Shown here: piece after piece, positions 8,381 through 15,884 of the stretch | Numbering within the stretch: the first letter of the stretch is position 1 | How the letters are laid out: every line of letters starts with the position of its first letter | Assembly (NCBI GenBank): GCA_016931955.1 | Contig: JAFGDV010000029.1 | Span: 1 to 49,976, forward strand | Length of the DNA stretch: 49,976 nt | Direction of reading: 5' to 3' | Source of the DNA: Candidatus Altarchaeota archaeon | GTDB taxonomy: Archaea > Altiarchaeota > Altiarchaeia > IMC4 > QMZM01 | Notes under the pieces: generated by a model | The model's database searches: none | Told to the model about the DNA's origin: nothing | What the model saw: only the letters and a program-made list of their open reading frames with translations | Made by a program: the position numbers and the translations under genes

Positions 8381-8677
8381 TTATGCTATGTCAATCATGT
8401 CCTCAGAGAAGCCCATCCCGATCAGGATTTCCCTCATCTTGTTAAGATGGTCTCCCTGCAATTCAATGTGGTCGTTTTTTGCCGTACCACCACACGCCAA
8501 CCTCTTCTTCAAATCCTTTGCAATGTTTTCCAAGTCCACATCCTTAAACCCATCAACAACGGTCACGACCTTACCATAACGTCTCTTGTCACTTCTCACT
8601 CTAATCCGCTGGCCTTCCTTCGTCATCTCGTCGCAGACGCACAACTCCTCAGGAAGTCCGCACCTTGGACAATTCAT
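8381..8677 (-). CDS. Translation initiation factor aIF1 (SUI1)
   Basis: 98 residues. The N-terminus carries a small zinc knuckle, [13 protein letters not shown], as in most archaeal aIF1 proteins. The SUI1 fold follows, with [25 protein letters not shown] and IELQGDH. It promotes start-codon fidelity on the small subunit. The ATG overlaps the uL29 stop by four bases, giving coupled translation. Confidence 0.95.
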   Translation of the reverse strand: MNCPRCGLPEELCVCDEMTKEGQRIRVRSDKRRYGKVVTVVDGFKDVDLENIAKDLKKRLACGGTAKNDHIELQGDHLNKMREILIGMGFSEDMIDIA

Positions 8678-8889
8678 TTCTCTCTTTTCTTTAACTCCTC
8701 TTCTTTTTTGATCGTCAAAATCCTCGCAATAGTGCGCCTTATCTCTTTAGCCTTCCCTACGTTCTCCGGAACCCCGCCCGAAGCCAGCACTCCCTTGATC
8801 TTCATCAAGTCCTTCTGCAGCTCAGTAAGATTCCCATCCAACTCATCCGCCTTCATCTCCCTCATCTCACTGGCGCGCAATATTGCCAT
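8674..8889 (-). CDS. rpl29: 50S ribosomal protein uL29
   Basis: 71 residues of helical-hairpin type: [20 protein letters not shown] at the start, [17 protein letters not shown] in the middle and [17 protein letters not shown] near the end. Binds 23S rRNA next to the exit tunnel. The gap to the preceding uS3 is 38 bases, the longest inside this part of the operon. Confidence 0.95.
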   Translation of the reverse strand: MAILRASEMREMKADELDGNLTELQKDLMKIKGVLASGGVPENVGKAKEIRRTIARILTIKKEEELKKREK

Positions 8890-8927
8890 TTTAAAGATAT
8901 AATACGTAATTGTCTGTATTAAATCCG

Positions 8928-9800
8928 CTACTTCTTCTCTATCTCTTTCTTCTCTGGTTTCTTCTTCTCTGTTTTCTCCCTGACTTCTCCCTTCACCGCA
9001 GGCTCTGCCGACTTCTTCTTTTCTGGCTTCTCTGCCTTCTTCTCCTTCTTTTCCTGCTTAGCTTTCTTTTCCTTGGGTTTAGGTCCTTCTTTTTTCTCTT
9101 CCTTCTCTGGCCCTTTCTCTCCCTTTTCCACTGGTTCAGCCACTTTGGCTTCTTCCACTAAGCTGGTTGTCACTACCTCAGCTTTCTCAACCCTCTCAGC
9201 CCCTTTAGGGATGACTGAGATCTGGTCAGGGAAAACAGCATTCGGTGGAACGATCTTGACCCTAACGCCGATGATCCCGGCCTTCAGGTAAGCCTGCGTT
9301 GAACCGACCTGGACAAGCTTCAGCGAATCCCCAGCCTTCTTCATATAGCCTTCAGAGTATTTTTCTGTGCGAGAGCGGCCACCCTTTCCAACGATCTTTC
9401 CTGATAGGATTACCTCAACGCCCCGGGCACCGGAGGTCATAACTGCACGTAAGGCTTTATAGACTACCCTACGCCTATTCATACCCCTCTCCAGTGCGAG
9501 AGCAATCCTTCTCACGACGATGTTCGGGTCGAGGGTTGGGTTCTCTATCTTCTGAACATCGACAGCTGGATTATCGATGCCATACCTTGTCTTCAATAGC
9601 TTTGTCAACTTGTTAATCCGCTTGCCCTTCTTCCCTATAACCAGCGGGGGCTTCTCAACGTACAAAATAATCCTTGTCGCAAGAGGGGTCTTCTGTATGT
9701 TTATACCTGAATAGCCCGTGCCGCTTAGTTCATTCTTCAGGTAATTCTCTATCTCAGACCTTATCTTCCCCTCCTGAATAAAATGTTTCTCCATCGCCAT
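8928..9800 (-). CDS. rps3: 30S ribosomal protein uS3 with long Lys/Glu-rich tail
   Basis: 290 residues from the ATG at 9800 (MAMEKHFIQEGKIRSEIENY); an in-frame upstream start at 9830 would lie inside uL22. The KH-type domain includes PPLVIGKKGKRINKLTKLL, and the C-terminal domain has GARGVEVILSGKIVGKGGRSR and GVRVKIVPPNAVFPDQI. Typical archaeal uS3 ends near here. This one continues for about 75 residues made almost only of K, E, A and P. eL24 in the next operon has a similar tail. Start codon lies one base from the uL22 stop. Confidence 0.96.
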   Translation of the reverse strand: MAMEKHFIQEGKIRSEIENYLKNELSGTGYSGINIQKTPLATRIILYVEKPPLVIGKKGKRINKLTKLLKTRYGIDNPAVDVQKIENPTLDPNIVVRRIALALERGMNRRRVVYKALRAVMTSGARGVEVILSGKIVGKGGRSRTEKYSEGYMKKAGDSLKLVQVGSTQAYLKAGIIGVRVKIVPPNAVFPDQISVIPKGAERVEKAEVVTTSLVEEAKVAEPVEKGEKGPEKEEKKEGPKPKEKKAKQEKKEKKAEKPEKKKSAEPAVKGEVREKTEKKKPEKKEIEKK

Positions 9801-9801
9801 T

Positions 9802-10254
9802 CTAAGACTCCTCTGCAATAACCTGAACATTAACCAAATCTCTCACCCAGGTAGCCCACCTACCCTTTGGTTTCCTCCTTTTCCTGGAGATGCCCTTCAG
9901 GGCCTGAAGGTGAGCAATCCGCAGCTTCTCGGAATCCAATCCCTTATAGTCGGCGTTCGCCTCAAGATTCCTTAAAACACGTAATATAGAGGACGCCGCC
10001 TTCTTGGGGTATCTTCCGATATTGTCCTTACCCAAACCCCTCCTATGACCTATTCCCTTATTGAACCTCTTGAATGGTATTGTTTTCTCCAATGCTACCA
10101 CAGACTCCAAGAGACTCATTGCCTCTGTGAGCTTCATCCCTCTGAGTTTGTCGCATACAACTACTGCATCCTTAAACGATATATCGAAGTTTCTGCCCAT
10201 AGCCTTCACAGCCTTCGCCTCGTCAGTTGGTGTCGTAGAGTAGAGTAGCTCCAT
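9802..10254 (-). CDS. rpl22: 50S ribosomal protein uL22
   Basis: 150 residues, archaeal type: AKAVKAMGRNFDISFKDAV at the start, VCDKLRGMKLTEAMSLLESV, FKRFNKGIGHRRG, and YPKKAASSILRVLRNLEANA; the C-terminal loop RKRRKPKGRWAT lines the exit tunnel. Two bases separate it from uS19 upstream. Confidence 0.97.
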   Translation of the reverse strand: MELLYSTTPTDEAKAVKAMGRNFDISFKDAVVVCDKLRGMKLTEAMSLLESVVALEKTIPFKRFNKGIGHRRGLGKDNIGRYPKKAASSILRVLRNLEANADYKGLDSEKLRIAHLQALKGISRKRRKPKGRWATWVRDLVNVQVIAEES

Positions 10255-10256
10255 CT

Positions 10257-10667
10257 TTATTTTATAGGTACGAACAATGATGATCTCGTCGCTCCCACAC
10301 CCGGGGCATTGTGTTTTACCGGCCTCCTCGTCAGGGCGAATTCACCAAGGTACTGCCCGATCATCTCAGGCTTAACCTCCACCCTCGTGAATTCCTTGCC
10401 GTTGTATATCATGAAGTCCAAGCCAACCATCTCTGGTATGATAGGCATATCCCTGCAGTGGGTTCTAATCGGCTTTACGGTTTTGCCTGCTTTTACAGTC
10501 CTCTGAGCCTCCCTGACCTTCATGATCAATATCCTCTGTTGGTCCGTGAAACCCTTTTTGAGAGTCCTCTTCGGTCTCGAAGGCATTATATCCACTAGCT
10601 TATCCATGGACATGACCTTCAACTCTTCAAGGGTGAGGCCCTTGTATTTAAACTCCTTTTTTGCCAT
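10257..10667 (-). CDS. rps19: 30S ribosomal protein uS19
   Basis: 136 residues with archaeal N-terminal extension (FKYKGLTLEELKVMSMDKL) followed by the uS19 core PIRTHCRDMPIIPEMVGL, IYNGKEFTRVEVKPEMIG and YLGEFALTRRPVKHNAPG. It sits in the 30S head. 11 bases follow uL2. Confidence 0.97.
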   Translation of the reverse strand: MAKKEFKYKGLTLEELKVMSMDKLVDIMPSRPKRTLKKGFTDQQRILIMKVREAQRTVKAGKTVKPIRTHCRDMPIIPEMVGLDFMIYNGKEFTRVEVKPEMIGQYLGEFALTRRPVKHNAPGVGATRSSLFVPIK

Positions 10668-10678
10668 TTTCAGACACC

Positions 10679-11407
10679 CTAACCTCTTTTCTTCCTACCC
10701 GTTCTCTTGGGTGCTATGTGACCGACCTTCGCACCAGGCGGAGTAGTGCGTGCAACCGCTGATCTGCCGTGTGGGTTCCTGCCGCCACCATGAGGATGGT
10801 CACAGGCATTCATCGCGTTTCCTCCGACTTTTGGATAGAGCTTGTTCCTGGCTTTATGGGCATAATACGCCTGACCAGCATGCGCCATAGGCTTCTCCTT
10901 TCGCCCGCCGCCAGAGACCTTACCCACCGTAGCCCTCGAATTGCTGTTTACTGCTACCGTCTTCTTTGAAGGCAATCTCACGTATGTAAGCCCCAGATCC
11001 CTTTCATGGGAGACTATGTAGGCTGATGAACCAGCCGACCTGACGAGCTTACCTCCATCACCTGGGTTTATCTCGAGGTTATAGACGAGGGTTCCTTCGT
11101 TCATCCTCCCAACGGACAGGATGTTTCCATCTTCGATGCTGGCTTTTTCCCCGATCATGATCCACTGACCGACCCTTGCACCTTCTGGAGCTATGCATAT
11201 TAGTTCATCAAAGTTCTCAAGCAGGACCTTCACAATAGGTGCGGTCCTCCCGCGATCGTGGATTATGTCGATTATTTGACCGCCTATCCCCTCCCTGAAT
11301 ACGCCACTGTTTGGAGGGTATCTAACATCTGCTAAGAACCTGTGTGATGGTGACCTGTATCTTGGGCTTCCACGCCCCCTCTTCTGTGTTATAAGTCTCC
11401 CGCACAT
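10679..11407 (-). CDS. rpl2: 50S ribosomal protein uL2
   Basis: 242 residues from the ATG at 11407 (MCGRLITQKRGRGSPRYRSP). An in-frame ATG at 11422 would overlap uL23 by 14 bases, and family N-termini align best with the shorter form. Conserved regions include GRTAPIVKVLLENFDE, NPGDGGKLVRSAGSSA and the peptidyl-transferase-proximal VGGNAMNACDHPHGGGRNPH with the conserved histidines. The start is one base beyond the uL23 stop. Confidence 0.96.
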   Translation of the reverse strand: MCGRLITQKRGRGSPRYRSPSHRFLADVRYPPNSGVFREGIGGQIIDIIHDRGRTAPIVKVLLENFDELICIAPEGARVGQWIMIGEKASIEDGNILSVGRMNEGTLVYNLEINPGDGGKLVRSAGSSAYIVSHERDLGLTYVRLPSKKTVAVNSNSRATVGKVSGGGRKEKPMAHAGQAYYAHKARNKLYPKVGGNAMNACDHPHGGGRNPHGRSAVARTTPPGAKVGHIAPKRTGRKKRG

Positions 11408-11408
11408 T

Positions 11409-11669
11409 TTACAGTACCCCAAAGTGTGAAGCTATCTCCTCTGCCGAATGCTTCGGATCTAATCTTATGTGTGCCTTTTTCAGACCCTTTGATGTCACCA
11501 TTGTGTTCACACCCACAACCTTGACTTTGTATAGGGCCTCAACCGCTTCCTTAACGTCCTTTATCGTAGCATCCCTGCTGACGATAAATGTCAACTTGTT
11601 TTCCTTCTCCCTCAACAGGGTGGCTTTTTCACCCATCAGCGGATACAACAACACCTTGTATTGATCCAT
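11409..11669 (-). CDS. rpl23: 50S ribosomal protein uL23
   Basis: 86 residues, archaeal length. The segments YPLMGEKATLLREKENKLTF and IKDVKEAVEALYKVKVVGVN are typical of uL23, which forms a docking site at the tunnel exit for signal recognition particle and NAC. The start overlaps the end of uL4 by 41 bases, longer than other overlaps in the operon. A later start would remove the conserved first strand, so the overlap seems real. Confidence 0.93.
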   Translation of the reverse strand: MDQYKVLLYPLMGEKATLLREKENKLTFIVSRDATIKDVKEAVEALYKVKVVGVNTMVTSKGLKKAHIRLDPKHSAEEIASHFGVL

Positions 11670-12456
11670 CCTCTATCCTGTGTATGTTCTTTATAGCAGA
11701 TTCCGTCCAGAGAGTCAATCTACCTGAATGCGTTCCCGGCGCGAGAAGCTCAACATCCAATTCAGACACCTCAGCCACGTCCACTCCAGGGATGTTATCT
11801 GCCCCCGCCTTGATCCCAGAATCCTTGTTGACCACTATTAACAAGCTCTTCTTCCTCTTATATTTTCTACCCCTCATCTTTCCCCTTCCTGCCCTCAGAT
11901 TCTTTTCCCTCGCCCTCTCAAGGTCCTCTGACAGACCGAGGGACTCAAGAGAACTGAGAACATCCTTGGTCCTCTCCAGCTGCTCGAATTTGTCTTCCAC
12001 GATCAATGGAATACCCACTACGTTATCTATGAGATGCCCTCTCTCTTTCACAAGCGCCCGATCCACTGTCGCAGAGATCGCTGACTTCAACGCAAGCATG
12101 TACTCCCGCCTATTGATCTTCTTGAACCAGTCCTTACCCTTCGGCGGATGAGCCCTTCTCCCGCCCATGGACTGTGGAACCCTCCTAACCCTTCCCAGGC
12201 CGCCCCCGCCTGGCTTCTCCCTCGGCAGCCTTGACATGCCCTTGTTTATCGTCTGCCTGAAGCTCTGCCTCCTGCCCTGATACGATGCGCTTGTCTGCAA
12301 TCCAGCTATGGGATATGTCGCATAGGTTTCCCTCCTCCCGGCTTGGAGTGCAACCACCGCCCTCTGGATGACATCAGGCCTATGTTCTACGCTAAACACT
12401 TCAGGCAATTCAATGCTGCCCTTAACCTTACCATCCAACGAATAGATGTTCGCCAT
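11629..12456 (-). CDS. rpl4: 50S ribosomal protein uL4
   Basis: 275 residues, archaeal/eukaryotic type: FSVEHRPDVIQRAVVALQAG near the start, the tunnel-lining loop around SRLPREKPGGGGLGRVRRVP and GGRRAHPPKG, and the C-terminal domain with LLIVVNKDSGIKAGADNIPG. The start is one base after the uL3 stop. The C-terminus (LWTESAIKNIHRI...) extends into the uL23 start region. Confidence 0.96.
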   Translation of the reverse strand: MANIYSLDGKVKGSIELPEVFSVEHRPDVIQRAVVALQAGRRETYATYPIAGLQTSASYQGRRQSFRQTINKGMSRLPREKPGGGGLGRVRRVPQSMGGRRAHPPKGKDWFKKINRREYMLALKSAISATVDRALVKERGHLIDNVVGIPLIVEDKFEQLERTKDVLSSLESLGLSEDLERAREKNLRAGRGKMRGRKYKRKKSLLIVVNKDSGIKAGADNIPGVDVAEVSELDVELLAPGTHSGRLTLWTESAIKNIHRIEDGSIQGVVVSADG

Positions 12457-12457
12457 A

Positions 12458-13447
12458 TTACACTCCCTGCTTTGATTTCAGGCTTATGTAAGTGATCTCG
12501 AAATCAGTTTCGCCCTGCGGACGCCTCGGCTGGCTTAATCTGATCAATCTCTTAGTTGACCCGGGAACAGAGCCGCTAACAATCAGATAGTTGTTATTCA
12601 CCGGCCCATAGCGCAGGAAGCCTCCCGCAGGTGTTACGTCCTTGCCCTCCCTACCAACCCTTAGAATCGTCTTATTGTACTCGGTACGAACATGATACCC
12701 CATCTGACCCGGCAACGGCTCCCTCCACAGCTTTCTCGCAGGAGTCCACGCGCCACCAGTACCAACATGTCGTCTGCCTTTATCAGCCTTTCGAGGTTGG
12801 ATCTTAACACCATATCTCTTGACAACCCCTTGGAAGCCCTTACCCTTCGTGACGGCTGTAATGTCGACCAGTGTGTTTTCATTGAATGCTTCGTCAACGT
12901 TTACTTCCTTTCCTAGATGGTTTTTCGCGAACTCGAATTTTTCGGCTACTGAGCCGCCCAATGCTATCTCCATGACGTCAGCTATCTTCTTCGGCATTGC
13001 TATGAACTTAGGCTGAGTGCAGACGATCAACTTTATGTCAGACACCGAGTCCAGTTTTTTCTCCAAGTCTGTGAGTTTCTTCTCAGGTTCTCTCTTCTTC
13101 GACAGGGTCAGCCTCTTCTTCACGTCCTCCGGAACATCCTTAGCCCATGCTTCTATGAACGCTTCCTCGCCAAGATAGCCTGTTTTATACGCCCTCAACG
13201 CCACAACAAAGAGCGGCGGAGCCTCTATCACCGTCACAGGAATGAACACCTCCATGCCAGAGGTCGGGCTCTTCTTCCTATTGTCCAGTGCCAGAACATT
13301 CGTCATACCCGCCTTGTAGCCGGCGAAGCCCAGAATGCCTGCATCCGTAGAGCTAACCCAAGACCTTATCCGGGGCGTTTCCTTCTTCGCCCTCTTCCTG
13401 GGCTTATACGCCAACGAACCTGCCCTTGGCTTGTTCCTTTTAGCCAT
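12458..13447 (-). CDS. rpl3: 50S ribosomal protein uL3, first gene of the operon
   Basis: 329 residues: N-terminus rich in basic residues (KPRAGSLAYKPRKRAKKETP), then ILGFAGYKAGMTNV, the long loop TKGKGFQGVVKRYGVKIQPR and RRHVGTGGAWTPARKLWREP, followed by PLPGQMGYHVRTEYNK. This places it with archaeal uL3, which reaches the peptidyl transferase centre. It opens the twenty-gene minus-strand operon ending at uS10. A TATA box lies 45-52 bases upstream; no Shine-Dalgarno sequence is evident. Confidence 0.97.
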   Translation of the reverse strand: MAKRNKPRAGSLAYKPRKRAKKETPRIRSWVSSTDAGILGFAGYKAGMTNVLALDNRKKSPTSGMEVFIPVTVIEAPPLFVVALRAYKTGYLGEEAFIEAWAKDVPEDVKKRLTLSKKREPEKKLTDLEKKLDSVSDIKLIVCTQPKFIAMPKKIADVMEIALGGSVAEKFEFAKNHLGKEVNVDEAFNENTLVDITAVTKGKGFQGVVKRYGVKIQPRKADKGRRHVGTGGAWTPARKLWREPLPGQMGYHVRTEYNKTILRVGREGKDVTPAGGFLRYGPVNNNYLIVSGSVPGSTKRLIRLSQPRRPQGETDFEITYISLKSKQGV

Positions 13448-13491
13448 TTGAATCTGTATTAAGTGTTGAGTAAATTACTGGGAATGAAGAG

Positions 13492-13499
13492 GATATAAA
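13492..13499 (-). promoter_or_regulatory. TATA box of the large ribosomal operon
   Basis: The minus strand reads TATTTATATCC, 45-52 bases ahead of the uL3 ATG at 13447. Initiation would be near 13467, leaving a leader of about 20 bases. The 250-base gap 13448-13700 also holds the divergent L7Ae promoter; its middle part (about 13501-13610) shows no ORF and no structure I can name. Confidence 0.6.
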
Positions 13500-13617
13500 T
13501 AGACACCTCTAAGTGTTCCAGCAACAAAAGCCGAGAAACCATCTGCCGCTACCTTGCGGGGATACAACAAATAAACATGGAAATTGATGTTTAAAAATCC
13601 CTTTGCCTTTGTTGAGG

Positions 13618-13628
13618 ATTTATTAATA
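13618..13628 (+). promoter_or_regulatory. TATA box of the L7Ae operon
   Basis: ATTTATTAATA lies about 73-83 bases before the L7Ae ATG. Initiation would be expected near 13645-13650, giving a leader of about 50 bases that contains the hairpins described separately. Confidence 0.5.
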
Positions 13629-13648
13629 CAAAATCTCATATCTTAAAC

Positions 13649-13694
13649 CTCAATACTGAGCCGATGAAAGTTCATCTTTTATGAATTTGGAGGT
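13649..13694 (+). promoter_or_regulatory. Structured leader of L7Ae mRNA with alternative hairpins
   Basis: The leader holds CTCA-ATAC-TGAG (13649-13660) and then a GATGAA/TTCATC dyad (13663-13676). The TTCAT of this dyad can instead pair with ATGAA at 13681-13685. These two pairings are mutually exclusive and sit just before the Shine-Dalgarno GGAGGT (13689-13694). CTGA and GATGA boxes resemble the halves of a C/D-type kink-turn, the motif L7Ae binds. A ten-codon out-of-frame ORF (13681-13713) overlaps the L7Ae start. Regulation by L7Ae itself is inference. Confidence 0.35.
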
Positions 13695-13700
13695 AAGAAA

Positions 13701-14060
13701 ATGGGCTACGTAAAGTTTGAAGTACCGAAAGAAGTTGCTGACATGGCATTAGAGGCTCTTGAAACCGCAAGAGACACAGGAAAGATCAGGAAGGGAACTA
13801 ACGAGGTCACGAAGGCGGTGGAGAGAGGAAACGCAAAGCTTGTTTTAATCGGAAACGACGTTAATCCGCCTGAAATCGTCATGCATCTGCCTATGATATG
13901 CGAGGAGAAAAAGATACCCTACCTCTTTATACCTAAAGCAGATATAGGCGAAGGCATAGGCATCCACGTCCCCTCCGCTTCAGCATGCATCGTCGAAGAA
14001 GGTAAGGCAAAGGAGCTTGTCGCCAACGTCATAGAAAAACTGAAGAAGACAAAAAAGTAA
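13701..14060 (+). CDS. rpl7ae: Ribosomal protein L7Ae (kink-turn binding)
   Basis: 119 residues, the usual archaeal length. The RNA-contacting signature [20 protein letters not shown], the [12 protein letters not shown] segment and the C-terminal [15 protein letters not shown] are all present. L7Ae binds kink-turns in 23S rRNA, box C/D and H/ACA guide RNAs and archaeal RNase P RNA. It opens the plus-strand operon with S28e, L24e, NDK, S19e and PDCD5. A strong GGAGGT lies six bases upstream of the ATG. Confidence 0.97.
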   Translation: MGYVKFEVPKEVADMALEALETARDTGKIRKGTNEVTKAVERGNAKLVLIGNDVNPPEIVMHLPMICEEKKIPYLFIPKADIGEGIGIHVPSASACIVEEGKAKELVANVIEKLKKTKK

Positions 14061-14062
14061 AA

Positions 14063-14257
14063 ATGGTTGCCGCGCAAGTTGTTAAGATAATAGGTAGAAC
14101 TGGGATCTACGGCGAAGTAATACAAGTAATGTGCAAGATCCTGGAAGGAGAGAATAAGGGCAGAGTCATCAGGAGGAATGTCAGATCTCCAGTCCAAGAA
14201 AACGACATAATCGATCTGAGGGAGGCTGAGAGAGAGGCTCGACCGCTGACGAAGTAA
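14063..14257 (+). CDS. rps28e: 30S ribosomal protein eS28
   Basis: 64 residues matching archaeal S28e: [20 protein letters not shown], then [18 protein letters not shown] and the typical end [13 protein letters not shown]. It begins two bases after the L7Ae stop; there is no separate promoter. Confidence 0.97.
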   Translation: MVAAQVVKIIGRTGIYGEVIQVMCKILEGENKGRVIRRNVRSPVQENDIIDLREAEREARPLTK

Positions 14258-14259
14258 AA

Positions 14260-14682
14260 ATGGAATGTAGTTTCTGTGGCAAAGAGATAGAAAAAGGGAC
14301 TGAGAGCATTCTCGTCACAAACAAGGGTAAAGCATTCTACTTCTGCTCAAGCAAATGCGAGAAGAACCTCCTCACACTCCGAAGAAAGCCTCGGAAGATT
14401 AGGTGGACGGCAGAGTACAGGGCGGAGAAGGCTATAAGACTCAAAGCAATAGCCTCTAAGAAAGAAGCCGCTAAGCCAGAGAAGAAGGAGGCGAAAGTAG
14501 CAGAGAAGAGGTCTGAGAAAGTAGAGAAAAAAGAAGCGAAGGAGAAGAAGCCAGCAGAGCCTGAGAAGAAAGCAGAAGTTAAAGAGAAGAAGAAAGAAAA
14601 GAAAACAGAGAAGAAAGAGAAAACGAAGAAGGCGCTGAAGAAGACCTCGGAATCAAAATCTACGAAGGAGGGGAAAAAATGA
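14260..14682 (+). CDS. rpl24e: 50S ribosomal protein eL24 with long Lys/Glu-rich tail
   Basis: 140 residues, about twice the usual archaeal length. The first ~65 residues are a standard L24e zinc ribbon: CSFCGKEIEKGTESILV, then FYFCSSKCEKNLL (four cysteines), then RRKPRKIRWTAEYR. From about residue 66 the protein consists mostly of K, E, A and P. This resembles the tail of uS3 in the neighbouring operon and the tails some eukaryotic ribosomal proteins carry. The stop overlaps the NDK start (ATGA). Confidence 0.95.
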   Translation: MECSFCGKEIEKGTESILVTNKGKAFYFCSSKCEKNLLTLRRKPRKIRWTAEYRAEKAIRLKAIASKKEAAKPEKKEAKVAEKRSEKVEKKEAKEKKPAEPEKKAEVKEKKKEKKTEKKEKTKKALKKTSESKSTKEGKK

Positions 14683-15110
14683 GGACCTTGATCATCGTGA
14701 AACCCTGGGCTGTATCCCGTGGACTTGTTGGCGAGATACTCGGCAGGTTTGAGAGGAGAGGTATTCGGATCGAGGGATTAAAGGTTGTTAGGGTTGACAG
14801 GGAAACGGCTGAGAGGCTCTATTCTGTGCACAAGGGGAAGAACTTCTATGATAGCCTGATAAACCACATCATGTCTTCACCGATCGTTGCTTGTGTTCTG
14901 AACATACCCATCGAAGACCCTGAAAATGCGATAGCTTTGGTGCGGAAGATCATCGGCGTAACCGATCCAACAAAGGCTGAGATGGGAACCATAAGGGGTG
15001 ACTACGGACTGCGGATTGATAGAAATGTTATACATGCATCGGATTCACCCAGATCAGCGGAATATGAGATACCCATATTCTTTAAAGAGGATGAATTAGT
15101 TGAGTACTAA
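14679..15110 (+). CDS. ndk: Nucleoside diphosphate kinase
   Basis: 143 residues. NDK transfers the gamma phosphate between nucleoside triphosphates and diphosphates through a phosphohistidine. The active-site motif NVIHASDSPRSAEYEI contains the catalytic histidine, and MGTIRGDYG is the nucleotide-binding segment. The N-terminus RTLIIVKPWAVSRGLVGEI replaces the common VKPD with VKPW. The L24e-NDK pairing is usual in euryarchaea. Confidence 0.96.
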   Translation: MRTLIIVKPWAVSRGLVGEILGRFERRGIRIEGLKVVRVDRETAERLYSVHKGKNFYDSLINHIMSSPIVACVLNIPIEDPENAIALVRKIIGVTDPTKAEMGTIRGDYGLRIDRNVIHASDSPRSAEYEIPIFFKEDELVEY

Positions 15111-15112
15111 AA

Positions 15113-15535
15113 ATGGCGACAGTTTATGAGATACCTACAAAGATTATGATGGAAAAAACCGCCTTCGACCTGAAGGATAAAAACAAAATGCAGATGCCTG
15201 AATGGGCGAAGTTTGTGAAGACCGGAGCCCACAAGGAGAAGGCACCTCAAGACGATAACTGGTGGTGGATTAGAGCGGCCTCAATACTTCGGAAGGTCTA
15301 CATCAATGGCCCAGTTGGCATACAGAGGCTAAGAACGGCTTATGGCGGTAAAAAGAACCGCGGCAGCAAGCCTGAGAGGTTCTACCGAGCCAGCGGAAAA
15401 ATCATCAGAGTCATCCTCCAAGAATTCGATAAGATGGGTTTCACCGAAAAGGTCAAGGAGGGTAGGAAGATCACGCCTAAAGGACAGTCTTATCTAGATA
15501 AGATCGCTACCGACTTAGCTAAAAAATCCAAATAA
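15113..15535 (+). CDS. rps19e: 30S ribosomal protein eS19
   Basis: 140 residues. WAKFVKTGAHKEKAPQDDNW, WWIRAASILRKVYINGPVGI and RLRTAYGGKKNRGSKPERFY define eS19; the end FTEKVKEGRKITPKGQSYLD is typical. It starts two bases after NDK. S19e-PDCD5 is a conserved archaeal pair. Confidence 0.97.
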   Translation: MATVYEIPTKIMMEKTAFDLKDKNKMQMPEWAKFVKTGAHKEKAPQDDNWWWIRAASILRKVYINGPVGIQRLRTAYGGKKNRGSKPERFYRASGKIIRVILQEFDKMGFTEKVKEGRKITPKGQSYLDKIATDLAKKSK

Positions 15536-15542
15536 ACTGGAA

Positions 15543-15884
15543 ATGCCTGATGAGCTTGAACGTCTTAGACAGGAGAGGCTTAGACAGTTGATAGAACAAC
15601 AGAAGCGGTCTCAGGAGCAAGAATCCATACAGGAGAGTATGCGGGCCGCCGAGATAGAGAAACAAATAAAGCTGATCATAAGCAGGATACTGACCCCTGA
15701 GGCCAGGGAGAGGCTCTCCAATATAAAACTTGTAAAGCCCGCTTTCGCAAGACAGATCGAGATATTTCTAATACAGTTACATCAATCAGGGAGGCTTCCT
15801 CAACAGGTGACAGACGAGCAACTGAAGAATATACTCGAAAAGATAAAGGGACAAAAGAGAGAAATAAACATAAAGAAGGCTTAA
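15543..15884 (+). CDS. PDCD5-family DNA-binding protein
   Basis: 113 residues, all helical and charged: ELERLRQERLRQLIEQQKRS at the start, ILTPEARERLSNIKLVKPAF and the end LKNILEKIKGQKREINIKKA. The archaeal homologues of human PDCD5 bind DNA and are often called DNA-binding protein. Last gene of the plus-strand operon. Its stop overlaps the stop region of the convergent gene at 15881 by four bases. Confidence 0.95.
   Translation: MPDELERLRQERLRQLIEQQKRSQEQESIQESMRAAEIEKQIKLIISRILTPEARERLSNIKLVKPAFARQIEIFLIQLHQSGRLPQQVTDEQLKNILEKIKGQKREINIKKA

Noticed and set aside
8228-8902. 224-codon plus-strand open frame opposite Rnp1, aIF1 and uL29
   Set aside because: It lies wholly antisense to three well-conserved genes and its translation has no recognisable domain.
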